Below, piece by piece: positions 50,109-60,155 of a stretch of DNA of 64,000 nt; positions within the stretch are counted from its first letter, which is position 1, and every line of letters starts with the position of its first letter. Origin of the DNA: Solirubrobacterales bacterium. Lineage in GTDB: Bacteria; Actinomycetota; Thermoleophilia; Solirubrobacterales; 70-9. The notes under the pieces were generated by a model, which was given only the letters and a program-made list of their open reading frames with translations, was not told the DNA's origin and did no database searches. Both the position numbers and the translations under genes were made by a program. The DNA is taken from contig JANWHW010000038.1 of the NCBI GenBank assembly GCA_025450195.1, forward strand, positions 1 to 64,000, read 5' to 3'.

Positions 50109-50555
50109 TTAGGCGTTGGCCTCGACCGCGTCGAGCGCGGCGAGGACGGCTTGGACGGGGATGCGGCCGCTGGCGGCCAGCTGGCCGCCAGAACGGCGGA
50201 CAGCCATGGCGAAGGGCGCGGCCCAGGTGTTCTCGAAGACGAGCAGCGCGGCGGAGGTGCCGGGCTCCATCGCCCCGCCGGCCTCATCGAGGTCCTCTTC
50301 CGAGAGAAGCCCGGAGGAGGCGCCTTCGAAGACCGACAGCTCGGCGACCTCGCCGCCGACGTCGGCGATCTCCAACCCGCGGATCGTCCCGTCCTCGGTC
50401 TTTTCGATGAAGGTGAGGTCGAGGATGCGGATCAGGCCGCGGTCGACCAGGTCGATCAAGTACGGCGCCACCTCACCGTTGGGCTGGCGCCCCGGCCACT
50501 CGACCAGGATGTAGTCGATCGGCCCCATCTCGTCGAGCTGCTCGCCGCCGCTCAT
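50109..50555 (-). CDS. DUF6325-like protein
   Basis: MGPIDYILVEWPGRQPNGEVAPYLIDLVDRGLIRILDLTFIEK. Confidence 0.75.
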   Translation of the reverse strand: MSGGEQLDEMGPIDYILVEWPGRQPNGEVAPYLIDLVDRGLIRILDLTFIEKTEDGTIRGLEIADVGGEVAELSVFEGASSGLLSEEDLDEAGGAMEPGTSAALLVFENTWAAPFAMAVRRSGGQLAASGRIPVQAVLAALDAVEANA

Positions 50556-50947
50556 GAGAGTGCCTTCGCCTTCAGGCGGTCGAACTCGGCGGCGTCGATG
50601 GCGCCACTGTCGAGCAGCTCCTTTGCCTTCGCTATCTCCGAGGCAGTGCCCTCTCCGGCGACGCCGCGGACGTACTCGTCGAATTCGCCCTTGGCGCGCT
50701 TGCTGGCCTCGACCTGGCGCTCGGCCATGCCCTTGCCTTGCGAGATCAGGTAGATGCAGACGCCGAGCAGCGGCAACAGAATGATCAACAGTGTCCAGCC
50801 GGCCTTGCCCCAGCCGGAAACGTCATGCCGGGCGAAGAGGTCGCCAAAAGCGCGAAAGATCAGCATGATCCAGAGGAAGAAGCCGAAGAAAACGAACATC
50901 GTCCAGATGATGTTCAGCAGTGGGTACTCGGCGGCGAGTGGCAGCAT
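50552..50947 (-). CDS. PLDc_N-like two-TM protein with C-terminal SHOCT
   Basis: MFVFFGFFLWIMLIFRAFGDLFAR..GWTLLIILLPLLGVCIYLI; SGAIDAAEFDRLKAKAL. Confidence 0.85.
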   Translation of the reverse strand: MLPLAAEYPLLNIIWTMFVFFGFFLWIMLIFRAFGDLFARHDVSGWGKAGWTLLIILLPLLGVCIYLISQGKGMAERQVEASKRAKGEFDEYVRGVAGEGTASEIAKAKELLDSGAIDAAEFDRLKAKALS

Positions 50948-51118
50948 TGTTTGTATTTCTCCTGGTTGTGATGGTCGGCGATCGCTCAGGCGCGCTCGAC
51001 TGGCTTACCGTAAACGATCGGCCGTGCAAACGATTGCGCAGAGCCCGAGACCCCCAGGTGGCCAAGGAGAAGACGCCCGCTGAAAGCGCGGGCGCCCTCC
51101 ACAACTGCGCTACCTAGC

Positions 51119-51529
51119 TCAGAAGTCGCCGAGCCGTTTGGAGATGTTGTGCTCGGTGTCGCGGACGACGACATCGGAGAATCTGACCGTCATCGGTGGG
51201 CTGCAATCGGGCTGGAAACTCGCCGTCAGGGTCAGCTCGAAGAGGGCCTTACCGTTCTGGACCGGGAAGTCGCCCTCAGCCGAAACCGATTCCTTATTGA
51301 CCGCTTTCGGATGTTTGCCACCACCGTTGATGCATTCAGCCGTAGCGGTCACTTCGATGTGCACCTGCGTCTCGTTCCCCAGGCCGGCCTCCTTGCCGGA
51401 GACTGTCAGGGTGTCGCCACTGCGGGTTGCCGTAACACTTATGAAGTGCGGGTTGCCCGCGAACACATTCGGCGCCGCGACAGCCAGCGTCATCGATGCC
51501 ACGATTGCGAACAGCAGAAATCGACGCAT
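51119..51529 (-). CDS. Secreted protein of unknown function
   Basis: Signal peptide MRRFLLFAIVASMTLAVAAPNVFA. Confidence 0.7.
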   Translation of the reverse strand: MRRFLLFAIVASMTLAVAAPNVFAGNPHFISVTATRSGDTLTVSGKEAGLGNETQVHIEVTATAECINGGGKHPKAVNKESVSAEGDFPVQNGKALFELTLTASFQPDCSPPMTVRFSDVVVRDTEHNISKRLGDF

Positions 51530-51774
51530 GGGAACCTCCTTAGCGCGCGCTTGCTGCGCATTCGAGGCTCCGCGAGAAATCAGGCTCCCAAGCGAAACCA
51601 CCTCACCTCGCTGGGGATGTATACGACGTTAGCGGCGTACCCCGCTGTCCGCAAGCCCTGGACAAACATGGATTAGGTGGAGCTGGATTACGGATGCAAA
51701 ATCCGTCGCTTGGGCGCTTAGACGTTCATTCGAGATCGGCCCCGGTCGTCCATCCCCTGTGGAACGCTGACGGC

Positions 51775-53166
51775 ATGTCGCAAGCCGTGTCCGCCGAACG
51801 GACCCCGAGCGGCCACAAGGCGCGAGCTTGGTCGCACGAGGGAACCTCCACGACGCTCAGGTTCGCGGTGGCGTTGGGATTGACCGCTGCCTACGTGGCG
51901 TTCGCCATCTGGGCGTCATCTCCATGGCGGGCTGAGCTGCGCGATGCGATCGGTCCGGTGATGTCCTGGGTGATCCCGATCTTCCTCGCCTACGTCCCGG
52001 CTGTGCTCATCGGCTTCATGGTTTTCACGCTGATCACACTGCGCTATCGCGTCCCATCGCTGGATCCGCCCAGTGGCCCTTGGCCGGAGGGTGCGTGGCC
52101 CCCGGTGACCGTCGTGATCGCCGCACGGGACGAGGAGTCGGCCATCGGGCCGGCCCTGGAGCGAATCGCGGACCTCTCCTACGACGGTCCGCTCACGACG
52201 GTCCTCGCCGACAACAATTCGACTGACCGCACCGCCGAGGTTGCCGAGGAGACGGCGCGGCGCCGTGGCCTGGAGCTGTCACGCACCTTCGAGCCGGAAG
52301 CGGGAAAGTGGCGGACCCTCAACAGGGCACTGGAGAGTGTCGAGACTCCGATCGTGGTCACCGTTGACGCCGACACCCTTCTACACCCAGAGGCTTTGAA
52401 GTATCTCGTCGGCAGGTTGATGCGCGAACCCGAAGGGCAGCATGTATGCGCCTGCGCGGGCGCCCTGGTTGTTCAGGACCCCACGCACAACCTGCTGACC
52501 AGGATGCAGAGCTGGGACTACCGGCTCGGAATCAACGGGATCAAGCGAATGCAGGCGGCCTACGACAGCACCCTGGTCGCCCAGGGGGCCTTCTCGGCGT
52601 ACTGGACCGACGACGTTCGCGCGGTCGGGGGCTGGCCGGACGCGATCGGCGAGGACATCGTCCTCACCTGGTCGATGATGCGGTCCCGCGGGCTGGTCGA
52701 GTACGAGCCATGCGCGCTCGGCGCCACTGCCGCGCCAGAGCGGGTCTCCCAGCTCATGCGCCAACGATCGCGCTGGGCACAGGGGATGCTGGAGGGCCTT
52801 CAGCGCAACCCGCCCGCCAAGCAGCCGAGAGTCTTGGCCAGATTCGTCTCCGGGCTCGACTACCTCGTGCCGCTGCTCGACCTCGGCTATGTCTTCTTTT
52901 GGATCCCGGGGGTCGTCCTCTTCATCGCGGGCTATCCACTGCTGTTCTCATGGTGGTCGATGCTGGTGCTGCCGATCACCCTCGTCATCTATGGGCTGCT
53001 GCGCAGGTGGCAGGAGCGGCATGTTTTTCGTCGACTCGGATTCCATCCCGGACACGACGTCTTAGGTTTCTTCGCCTACCTGTTCGGCTATCGGGCGCTT
53101 GTCTCGCCAGCTGCCCTGCGCGGCTACACGGAACACCTGGCCGGGGCACCACGACGTTGGAAATAG
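51775..53166 (+). CDS. Family 2 membrane glycosyltransferase
   Basis: VTVVIAARDEESAIGPAL, VTVDADTLLHPEAL, QRSRWAQGMLEG (Q/RxxRW); TM segments. Confidence 0.92.
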   Translation: MSQAVSAERTPSGHKARAWSHEGTSTTLRFAVALGLTAAYVAFAIWASSPWRAELRDAIGPVMSWVIPIFLAYVPAVLIGFMVFTLITLRYRVPSLDPPSGPWPEGAWPPVTVVIAARDEESAIGPALERIADLSYDGPLTTVLADNNSTDRTAEVAEETARRRGLELSRTFEPEAGKWRTLNRALESVETPIVVTVDADTLLHPEALKYLVGRLMREPEGQHVCACAGALVVQDPTHNLLTRMQSWDYRLGINGIKRMQAAYDSTLVAQGAFSAYWTDDVRAVGGWPDAIGEDIVLTWSMMRSRGLVEYEPCALGATAAPERVSQLMRQRSRWAQGMLEGLQRNPPAKQPRVLARFVSGLDYLVPLLDLGYVFFWIPGVVLFIAGYPLLFSWWSMLVLPITLVIYGLLRRWQERHVFRRLGFHPGHDVLGFFAYLFGYRALVSPAALRGYTEHLAGAPRRWK

Positions 53167-53238
53167 CGGACGGCCAGATCGACGCGATCCTCGTCGGCGA
53201 GAGGGCGTGAGCGACGTGCGCGAGACCGGGGCTCTTAA

Positions 53239-54630
53239 TTAATCGGGCGGGATGTTCTGGTTCAGCCGAAAGAGATTGTCAGGGTCGTAACGGCGCTTCA
53301 GCGCCTTCAGCCGCTCGTACTTCTCCGCCCCGTAGGCCTCGCGGACCCGCTCCTCGCCCTCGCTCATGAGGAAGTTCACATACGTGCCGCCTGTCTGGTG
53401 AGGCTCGAGGGCGGACCAGAAGTTGCGTACCCACTCGCGCTCCTCGTCAAAGCCTTCGGAGCCGGCGGTGGCCGCGGTGATGTTGAAGGTGTGACCGGCG
53501 CCGCGGCCGCTGAATGCCGTCTCGCCCTCGCCCACCCGCGAGATCGCCCCGCCCATCTGCCAGATCGGAAACGCCGTCAGCGGGGAGCGGATGCGCATCG
53601 CGTGCTCGACCGTGATGTCGATTACCTCATCGGTGAGTTCCGCCACGTCGCAGGCCCGCATGTAGTACCACTGGCCGTGCGGGAAGGAGGGATCGAACAT
53701 CGCCTGGTGTTCGAGGAAGGGCTTCGGTTCGCACAGATCGAGCACGGGAGATCCGAACGCCTTCAGCGGTGCGACCGCCTCTTTCCCCTCCTCCACCGAT
53801 CCGGCGTAGCAGCAGACGATGGCGACGACCGGCTTGCCGTGAAGCTCGGGCGGGATGAACGGAAGCGGTGGTGCCTTGCGATGGATCACGATCGTCATCA
53901 GATCGTCCGGCGCCGCGGCGATCCAATCTCTGTAGAAGCGCAGCACGTTCGGCGACTCCTCGATCGGCCAGAACACCGGCCCGGCCACCACCTCCGGACC
54001 GAGCGGGTTGAGGCGGAACTCGAATTGGGTGACGACGCCGAAGTTCCCCCCGCCACCGCGGACGCCCCAGAAGAGGTCCGGGTTCTCGGCCTCGCTCGCT
54101 CGCACGGGCTCCCCCTCCGCCGTGATCAGATCGACAGAGAGGAGCTGGTCGATCGTCAGCCCGTACTTGCGCTGAATCCAGCCGATGCCGCCGCCGAGGG
54201 TGAGTCCCGCGAGGCCCGTATGGGTGACGATCCCTGCCGGAACGGCGAGCCCGTGCGCCTGCGTCTTACGATCGAGTTCTCCGAGCAGTACGCCGGCTTC
54301 GGCCTTTACCGTGCCAGCATCGAGATCGACGTCGATGCCATTCATCGGTCCCAGATCGACGACGACGCCGTCGTCGCAGACCGAGTGGCCGGGGAAGCTG
54401 TGACCGCCGCCCCTGACGGCCAGGGGGAGGTCGGTCCGCCGCGAGAACGTCACGGCCGCGCTCACATCGGCGGCGCTGGTGCACCGTGCGATCAGGGCGG
54501 GGCGCCGATCAATGGAGCCGTTCCAGACCGCCCGGTGCTCGTCATAGGCGCCGTTGCCCGCCTGTACGAGCTCCCCGGCGAAGGAGGCCTCCAGCTTGCT
54601 CAGCGCTCTGTCCTCGCTCATCGCACCCAC
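53239..54630 (-). CDS. FAD-binding BBE-type oxidoreductase
   Basis: PLAVRGGGHSFPGHSVCDDGVVVDL, GGGGNFGVVTQFEFRL, C-term YDPDNLFRLNQNI. Confidence 0.94.
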   Translation of the reverse strand: MGAMSEDRALSKLEASFAGELVQAGNGAYDEHRAVWNGSIDRRPALIARCTSAADVSAAVTFSRRTDLPLAVRGGGHSFPGHSVCDDGVVVDLGPMNGIDVDLDAGTVKAEAGVLLGELDRKTQAHGLAVPAGIVTHTGLAGLTLGGGIGWIQRKYGLTIDQLLSVDLITAEGEPVRASEAENPDLFWGVRGGGGNFGVVTQFEFRLNPLGPEVVAGPVFWPIEESPNVLRFYRDWIAAAPDDLMTIVIHRKAPPLPFIPPELHGKPVVAIVCCYAGSVEEGKEAVAPLKAFGSPVLDLCEPKPFLEHQAMFDPSFPHGQWYYMRACDVAELTDEVIDITVEHAMRIRSPLTAFPIWQMGGAISRVGEGETAFSGRGAGHTFNITAATAGSEGFDEEREWVRNFWSALEPHQTGGTYVNFLMSEGEERVREAYGAEKYERLKALKRRYDPDNLFRLNQNIPPD

Positions 54631-54757
54631 GCTGCCACGAGCCTATCGGCCGTCCTGAGATTTCTGACGGAATCGTCAAATCGGCGCCCCCGCGCATTCT
54701 CCGGTCCTCGACCGGATTTGGCCGGCCCCGCTCAGAGATCAAAGCAAGCAACCGTTT

Positions 54758-54800
54758 ATGGAGCTAGCCGGACTCGAACCGGCGACCTCCTGGGTGCGAT
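54758..54800 (-). repeat. 43-bp tRNA-Ala(CGC) 3'-half fragment, copy A (att-like)
   Basis: Minus strand ATCGCACCCAGGAGGTCGCCGGTTCGAGTCCGGCTAGCTCCAT; identical to copy B; no 5' half adjacent. Confidence 0.85.
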
Positions 54801-55060
54801 CCAGCTTAGTCAGTAAGGCGCAGAGTCGCGAAAAGAAGTCAATTTCCAGCGCTTTTTGGAGCGCCGCCTAACGTTCCGACTCCACAAAGACGCACGGATA
54901 TGCGGCGATATGTCGGGATTCGGGCACTTTTAGCGCCGAGTGCCTGGTTTCGGTCGCACGCCCATCTCCGAGCACTACTCCTCTAGGGCTGGTCCCAGGC
55001 AGGGCTAGTGCCCAGCGCCGGCATCAGCACGACACGACGAACAGATCTCATCGGTCAAGG

Positions 55061-57148
55061 TTGGCGCCCCAGATTCCGATTGTGGGGACAGTGATATCTG
55101 GGCTGAGCCAACGCGAGCGAAGGACCGTTCTTGTCGGCGGCCTCCTCGCCCTCTGTCTGCTCACCGCCTTCATCGCGCACGTCGCGGTCGGGCTTGGCGG
55201 TAGCAGCACCGATGCGCTCTTCAACACCTGGATCTACAGCGCCCTGATGGTGGCGAGCGGCGGCGCCTGTCTGCTGCGGGCCGCGCTGGTCCGCAGCGAG
55301 CGGTTGACCTGGGTACTGCTCGGCGTCGGCTTGCTGCTCTACAGCGGCGGAGAAATCTATTACGCGGCCGTCCTCGCCGGGCAGGCGACGGTGCCGATCC
55401 CCTCTCCCGCCGACGCTGGCTACCTTTCCTTCTATCCGCTCGCCTACGCGGCGCTGATCGCCCTTCTGCGGGCGCGGATTGGGGCCTTTCCGGTCGCGCG
55501 GTGGCTGGACGGCGCGATCGTCGGCTCTGCCGTCGCAGCGCTGGCGGCGGCGTTCGCGCTCGGGCCGATCGTCGATGCCTCAAGCGAAGGCCAGGCGCTC
55601 GCCGTCGCGACCAACCTTGCCTACCCGATCGCCGACCTGACCCTGTTGACGATGGTGGCAACCGCCGCCTCGTTCACGGGCTGGCGACCGGGGCGTAGCT
55701 GGGCGGTCCTCGGTGCTGGCCTCTTGCTGCTCGCCGTCTCCGACGGCGTCTATCTGCTGCAGGCCGCCAAGGGGACCTACGTCGAAGGGACGATTCTCGA
55801 CGCCGGCTGGCCGTGCGGTGTTTTGTTGGTGGCTTGCGCGGCGTGGATCGAGTCGGGCGTCACTGAGCCACTGCGATCGCAGGCGGCGCGCATTATCGCG
55901 ATACCGGCTGCGGCAGCATTGGCCGCAATCTGTCTCCAGGCAGCCGAACGATTCGCCACGGCCCCTACCGCAGCGGCAGTCATCTCCTTGCTCACCCTGA
56001 TCGCGGTCGTCGTGCGACTGGTCCTCTCGTTGCGTGAGAGCCAGGGGGAAATCCGCACGAGGGTGCGAGAGTCGCGGACCGACGAGCTGACCGGGCTTCC
56101 CAACCGCAGGGCGCTGATGCTGGACCTGGAGCGCGCAATCACACAACCGGCGGCAACGGGGTGCCTCCGGCTCCTCGCGCTGTTCGACCTCGACGGCTTC
56201 AAGCTCTACAACGACACCTTCGGCCACCCGGCTGGAGACGCCCTGCTGGAGCGACTCGGCGGGCGGTTGGAGCGCTTCGCGGGCTCGAAAAGCCGCGCCT
56301 ATCGGCTGGGTGGCGATGAGTTCTGCCTTCTGGCCGAGTGCACAGCGGCGGAGGTCGACGCGATCATCGCCGGCGCCACCGCAGCGCTCTCTGAGCGTGG
56401 CGAGGGATTCGCGATCACGGCCTCGCAGGGCAGCGTCCTGCTGCCAAGCGAGGCCGGCTCGACGGAGGAGACGATGCAGCTCGCCGACCGGCGGATGTAC
56501 GCGAACAAGGTCAGCGAGCGGACCTCGGCTGGCTCGCAGTCGCGCGATGTGCTGCTGACGGCGCTTCGCGAACGCCAACCGAATCTGGTCGAGCAGGCCG
56601 TCGATGTCGCTGAGCTTGCGCGGGCGGTCGCAGAAGAGCTGGAAATGGAGGCTGAGCAACGCGACGAGACTTATCGTGCCGCGCAGCTGCACGAGACAGG
56701 AAAGATGGCGATCCCCGACGCGATCCTGAACAAGCCAGGCCCGCTCGAGGAGTCCGAGTGGGGGTTCGTCCGCCAGCACACCCTGATCGGCGAGCGGATC
56801 ATCGCCTCTGCGGCGGCGCTCGTACCGGTCGCGCGTCTGGTTCGCTCGAGCGGCGAGCGCTGGGATGGCAGTGGCTACCCGGACTCCTTGCGCGACGAGC
56901 AGATCCCGCTCGGCTCCAGGGTGGTCGCCGTGTGCGACGCCTACGCGGCGATGGTCTCAGATCGCCCCTACAGCGTCGCGATGCGTCCCTCGCGAGCCAT
57001 CGAAGAGCTGCGCCACGGCGCTGGCTCGCAGTTTGACCCCAAGGTCGTTACCGCCTTCGAGCAGGTTGCCGCGCAGCGTGGTCTTCCCATCGAGTCTGAG
57101 CCAGGGAAGAGGGCGGGCGAGCGAGCCGCGTCTAACCCGTCCCCATAG
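55061..57148 (+). CDS. Membrane GGDEF plus degenerate HD-GYP protein; start may be GTG at 55091
   Basis: TM region; RTDELTGLPNRRALMLDLE, YRLGGDEFCLLAE; HETGKMAIPDAILNKPGPL, GSGYP. Confidence 0.9.
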   Translation: MAPQIPIVGTVISGLSQRERRTVLVGGLLALCLLTAFIAHVAVGLGGSSTDALFNTWIYSALMVASGGACLLRAALVRSERLTWVLLGVGLLLYSGGEIYYAAVLAGQATVPIPSPADAGYLSFYPLAYAALIALLRARIGAFPVARWLDGAIVGSAVAALAAAFALGPIVDASSEGQALAVATNLAYPIADLTLLTMVATAASFTGWRPGRSWAVLGAGLLLLAVSDGVYLLQAAKGTYVEGTILDAGWPCGVLLVACAAWIESGVTEPLRSQAARIIAIPAAAALAAICLQAAERFATAPTAAAVISLLTLIAVVVRLVLSLRESQGEIRTRVRESRTDELTGLPNRRALMLDLERAITQPAATGCLRLLALFDLDGFKLYNDTFGHPAGDALLERLGGRLERFAGSKSRAYRLGGDEFCLLAECTAAEVDAIIAGATAALSERGEGFAITASQGSVLLPSEAGSTEETMQLADRRMYANKVSERTSAGSQSRDVLLTALRERQPNLVEQAVDVAELARAVAEELEMEAEQRDETYRAAQLHETGKMAIPDAILNKPGPLEESEWGFVRQHTLIGERIIASAAALVPVARLVRSSGERWDGSGYPDSLRDEQIPLGSRVVAVCDAYAAMVSDRPYSVAMRPSRAIEELRHGAGSQFDPKVVTAFEQVAAQRGLPIESEPGKRAGERAASNPSP

Positions 57149-57202
57149 TCGAGCCGAGTAGTTACGAAACGTAGAAGCCACCTGACGTGCAGGGCTACAA
57201 CG

Positions 57203-57245
57203 ATGGAGCTAGCCGGACTCGAACCGGCGACCTCCTGGGTGCGAT
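57203..57245 (-). repeat. 43-bp tRNA-Ala(CGC) 3'-half fragment, copy B (att-like)
   Basis: Identical to 54758-54800. Confidence 0.85.
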
Positions 57246-57392
57246 TTTCAAAGTTCGGCTTGCCTCTGGCTTGTCTGCGCCAGATCGGGCAAATCGCGGT
57301 CGTTCTCAGTTGAGCCTGGCTGATCGAGGATTGAGCCCCATATTGAGCCCCTGTGTCGCCAGACACCTCTACGAGGTAGCCAGGGGACCAGC

Positions 57393-57626
57393 ATGACGCA
57401 CCAGGTCCCCCGTTCCTGTGCTCTCTGCGGCAGAGATCTTTCGGGGCGCAGAAAGGACGCTCGTTTTTGCTCGCGAACGTGTCGTGCTGAGGCCAGTCGT
57501 CTCAGACGGCTCCTGAGCGGCTGCGAAGTCGATAGCTATGGATCCTTCGCGGAACGCCTGAACGCCTTCCAGAGGCGCACAAACGGAGCCTCAGGGGCGA
57601 TTTCGTCCACGGTTGGATCGGCCTAG
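57393..57626 (+). CDS. Small Cys-rich zinc-ribbon-like protein
   Basis: CALCGRDLSGRRKDARFCSRTCR. Confidence 0.5.
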   Translation: MTHQVPRSCALCGRDLSGRRKDARFCSRTCRAEASRLRRLLSGCEVDSYGSFAERLNAFQRRTNGASGAISSTVGSA

Positions 57627-57644
57627 GTCGAGGAGGGCTGTTCT

Positions 57645-58535
57645 TTGCACGACCCAACCTTTTCTGCCGTGGCGCGAGTCGCATTCAGCCGTGACGATCT
57701 ATCGGCAACAGAAAAACTCGTCCTGATTGCAATGGGCAGCTTCTTTAACGCCAACAGCCGGGAGGCCTACCCGAGTGCCTCAACCCTCGCGACAATGACT
57801 GGACTCCACGCGAAGTCAGTGCGACGCGCTTGGAGGATCCTTGAAAGGTCCAAGATCATCAGGAACCACGGCCAGCGGATGCGCCGGGAAGACGATGGCA
57901 CCAAGGTACTGTCCAGCAACCTGTTCTCGCTTCTTGTCGATCTTGATACACCGAGTGCCCATGGACAAGGTGTCCACCTAACTCCTAAAACTAGTACTAC
58001 AAGTAACGTGAAGGGTACTTCGGTGGACACAGAGTCCACCGAGTACGCATCGGATCTGAAGAAGTCAGAATCACAACTCTGGGTACAGGAGTTGGCTACT
58101 GTCCTTTCATATTGCTTGGCAGATACCCTCATCGATCAAAAGCTCAAGAAGCCATGGTATCGGGATGATGCAGCTAGTCCGGAATGGCTCGGTGAAATGA
58201 CCCATCTCATCCTAAGTACACTTCCACAAGTGCGGCACCGGGTAGACGCGCCTGAGAGTAAAACCGTCGTTCAGGCCATCTACGAAGAAGCAGTCAGGAT
58301 GTCTCCCAACCGTGTTGACTATCGAGTCTGTCACCCTGGCTACGTTCCACCTCGGCTCCTCAGAACTCGCATCGACGAGCTACTAGGCCACGCAGCTCGG
58401 GTGGTAGCTCCGCCACCATCGGGGGAGACAGTGCAGACTCCCTCGCTGGAGGAGTTGGAGCAGCGACGAGAGCGGAAACAAGAGTTAGAGGCAATTGCTC
58501 GTGACATCATGGAGAAGCAGTCACGGCGCACATGA
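57645..58535 (+). CDS. Helix-turn-helix replication-initiator-like protein
   Basis: LSATEKLVLIAMGSFFNANSREAYPSASTLATMTGLHAKSVRRAWRILERSKII; typical of mobile-element Rep/HTH_36 proteins. Confidence 0.65.
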   Translation: MHDPTFSAVARVAFSRDDLSATEKLVLIAMGSFFNANSREAYPSASTLATMTGLHAKSVRRAWRILERSKIIRNHGQRMRREDDGTKVLSSNLFSLLVDLDTPSAHGQGVHLTPKTSTTSNVKGTSVDTESTEYASDLKKSESQLWVQELATVLSYCLADTLIDQKLKKPWYRDDAASPEWLGEMTHLILSTLPQVRHRVDAPESKTVVQAIYEEAVRMSPNRVDYRVCHPGYVPPRLLRTRIDELLGHAARVVAPPPSGETVQTPSLEELEQRRERKQELEAIARDIMEKQSRRT

Positions 58536-58607
58536 GTGCCAAGTCTGGGCGACCTATCCCTTCTCAGGGTCCCGCGTGGCAAGCAGGCGCAGGGGGCTAG
58601 TCCTCGA

Positions 58608-59348
58608 TCAGGAGGTCGGGAGGATGAGCCGTCGGAGCCTCTCGATCGTATCTCCTTCCACCACAAAGGGCGGAGGCCAAGAAAGGGGCAAGGTAGGGTC
58701 GTCCGATCTGAGCAGCCCCCGCTGCATGGGCCAGATGATGTGACTGGCCTCATCGAACCTGTGTGGGAGATGAAGGGACGCCGGTTCGTCAGTATTCATA
58801 AAGAACGCCAAGATCACTACTCGCTGGAAGTGGAAGAGGACTCTCACTCCTCGATTGGTGGTCTCATCTGGCGAATAAACCTCAAAGAGGATCGGGGGTA
58901 GTGGTCCTTGGTATCCGGCAATCATCGTGAATTGGTTATTGAACGGTTGCGCATGATCGAAGAAGGTTCGATAGTCCTGTGGATGCAGGATTCCGGTGTC
59001 CGATCTGGCAGTCAGTGCCAGTTGGGCGGTCAGGATGGTCTTTGTGAACCATCGGGCCACTATCCAGCGCTCAACCTCACTGATCGTTTTGCTACTGGCA
59101 TCCAGCAGCCCTTTCAAGACAGGGGCCGCGCCGCTCTCGATCCGACTCAGCCATCCGGTATTACAGTTTTCGCATACTCGCCTAGTCACAACCTCGATCA
59201 TGGGCGTGCGAATCTCACGTCCTTCACGAGCGATGATGTATTGACCACCCCCATCGGCCGCCCCTGTGATCGAGAGCCATTTTGGAACAACATGCTCCCG
59301 AGACATTTTGATGCCCCGACGATCACAGAACGCGCAATGGCTTGCCAT
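58608..59348 (-). CDS. HNH endonuclease-like zinc-binding protein
   Basis: CAFCDRRGIKMSREHVVPKWLS ... VCENCNTGWLSRIE. Confidence 0.65.
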   Translation of the reverse strand: MASHCAFCDRRGIKMSREHVVPKWLSITGAADGGGQYIIAREGREIRTPMIEVVTRRVCENCNTGWLSRIESGAAPVLKGLLDASSKTISEVERWIVARWFTKTILTAQLALTARSDTGILHPQDYRTFFDHAQPFNNQFTMIAGYQGPLPPILFEVYSPDETTNRGVRVLFHFQRVVILAFFMNTDEPASLHLPHRFDEASHIIWPMQRGLLRSDDPTLPLSWPPPFVVEGDTIERLRRLILPTS

Positions 59349-60155
59349 TTCTCAGCTAACCCGAGAGGTTGATGGCAAGCGACCGGAGCGGCAAACTAAC
59401 GTCGGGGCAGGTGATAGCCACACGAATCGCAGTCCCACGCAGGCCGATCCTTCATCTTGTGGAACTTGCGGGACGCTCACACTTGGGGCGCTCCGCGTGC
59501 TCGCCGTCCTTAGAAAAGCGGTTGCGCCAAAGTCACTCAAGACAGGTCGCATCGTTGGGGAACTCCCTCATGGACTCCATAACCGAGTACGTCGATTCAT
59601 ACGTTTGGCGCATTTCGGCTTATTGCGATTAACGGGAGGCATTGGTGAACCCTCTCATAAATCTACCCCTGTCACGGATAATCGCCCAAGTCTGTCAGTG
59701 GAAGAGAGGGAATAGGAGGCAGCTGCAAAAGCCGTCTGAATTGACTTCAAACTTCAGAAACATGGTATGTAAGTTGACGTTAAATGGTCGAATTTTTCGC
59801 TTGTCTCTGCGAGATATACTTTTCCAAGTTGACGGAAAGTGACACTGAATCACTTTTGACCTACCTATCCCCTAGCAAGCCGGCTGTTCTCACGCGCGTA
59901 TGGATTCCTACCCAGGATAAGACAGTTGCGTCAGTCACCACCCCCTAAACGTCGGAAGCACAAGCTCAGCCCCGCTGAGTTTCTCCGACGCTTCTTCCGC
60001 TTCTCGCCAAAAGCAAATCAGAAACTGCGTTAGATGGCCGCCCCGAGGTGGCTCCTTCGGTCTGTCAGGTCGTCACGCTCAAAGCGTTGTCGAACCGCCT
60101 CCAGCCAGACTTATAGAAGCTCTTGGGCAGGCTGCCTAATCCCCTGATAGGCAGA

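Noticed and set aside
51680-51720. tRNA anticodon-arm-like hairpin ACGGATGCAAAATCCGT
   Set aside because: No T-arm or acceptor stem and loop lacks T33; likely chance
53398-54816. 472-aa + ORF ending SRTRTGDLLGAI
   Set aside because: Antisense of the BBE oxidoreductase; the SRTRTGDLLGAI end is the translated tRNA fragment, a common spurious ORF
55580-56779. 399-aa minus ORF
   Set aside because: Antisense to the GGDEF/HD-GYP gene
59930-60035. Possible IS91-type transposase C-terminal remnant (HKLSPAEFLRRFFRF)
   Set aside because: Similarity is short and from memory only; no second motif or terminus seen
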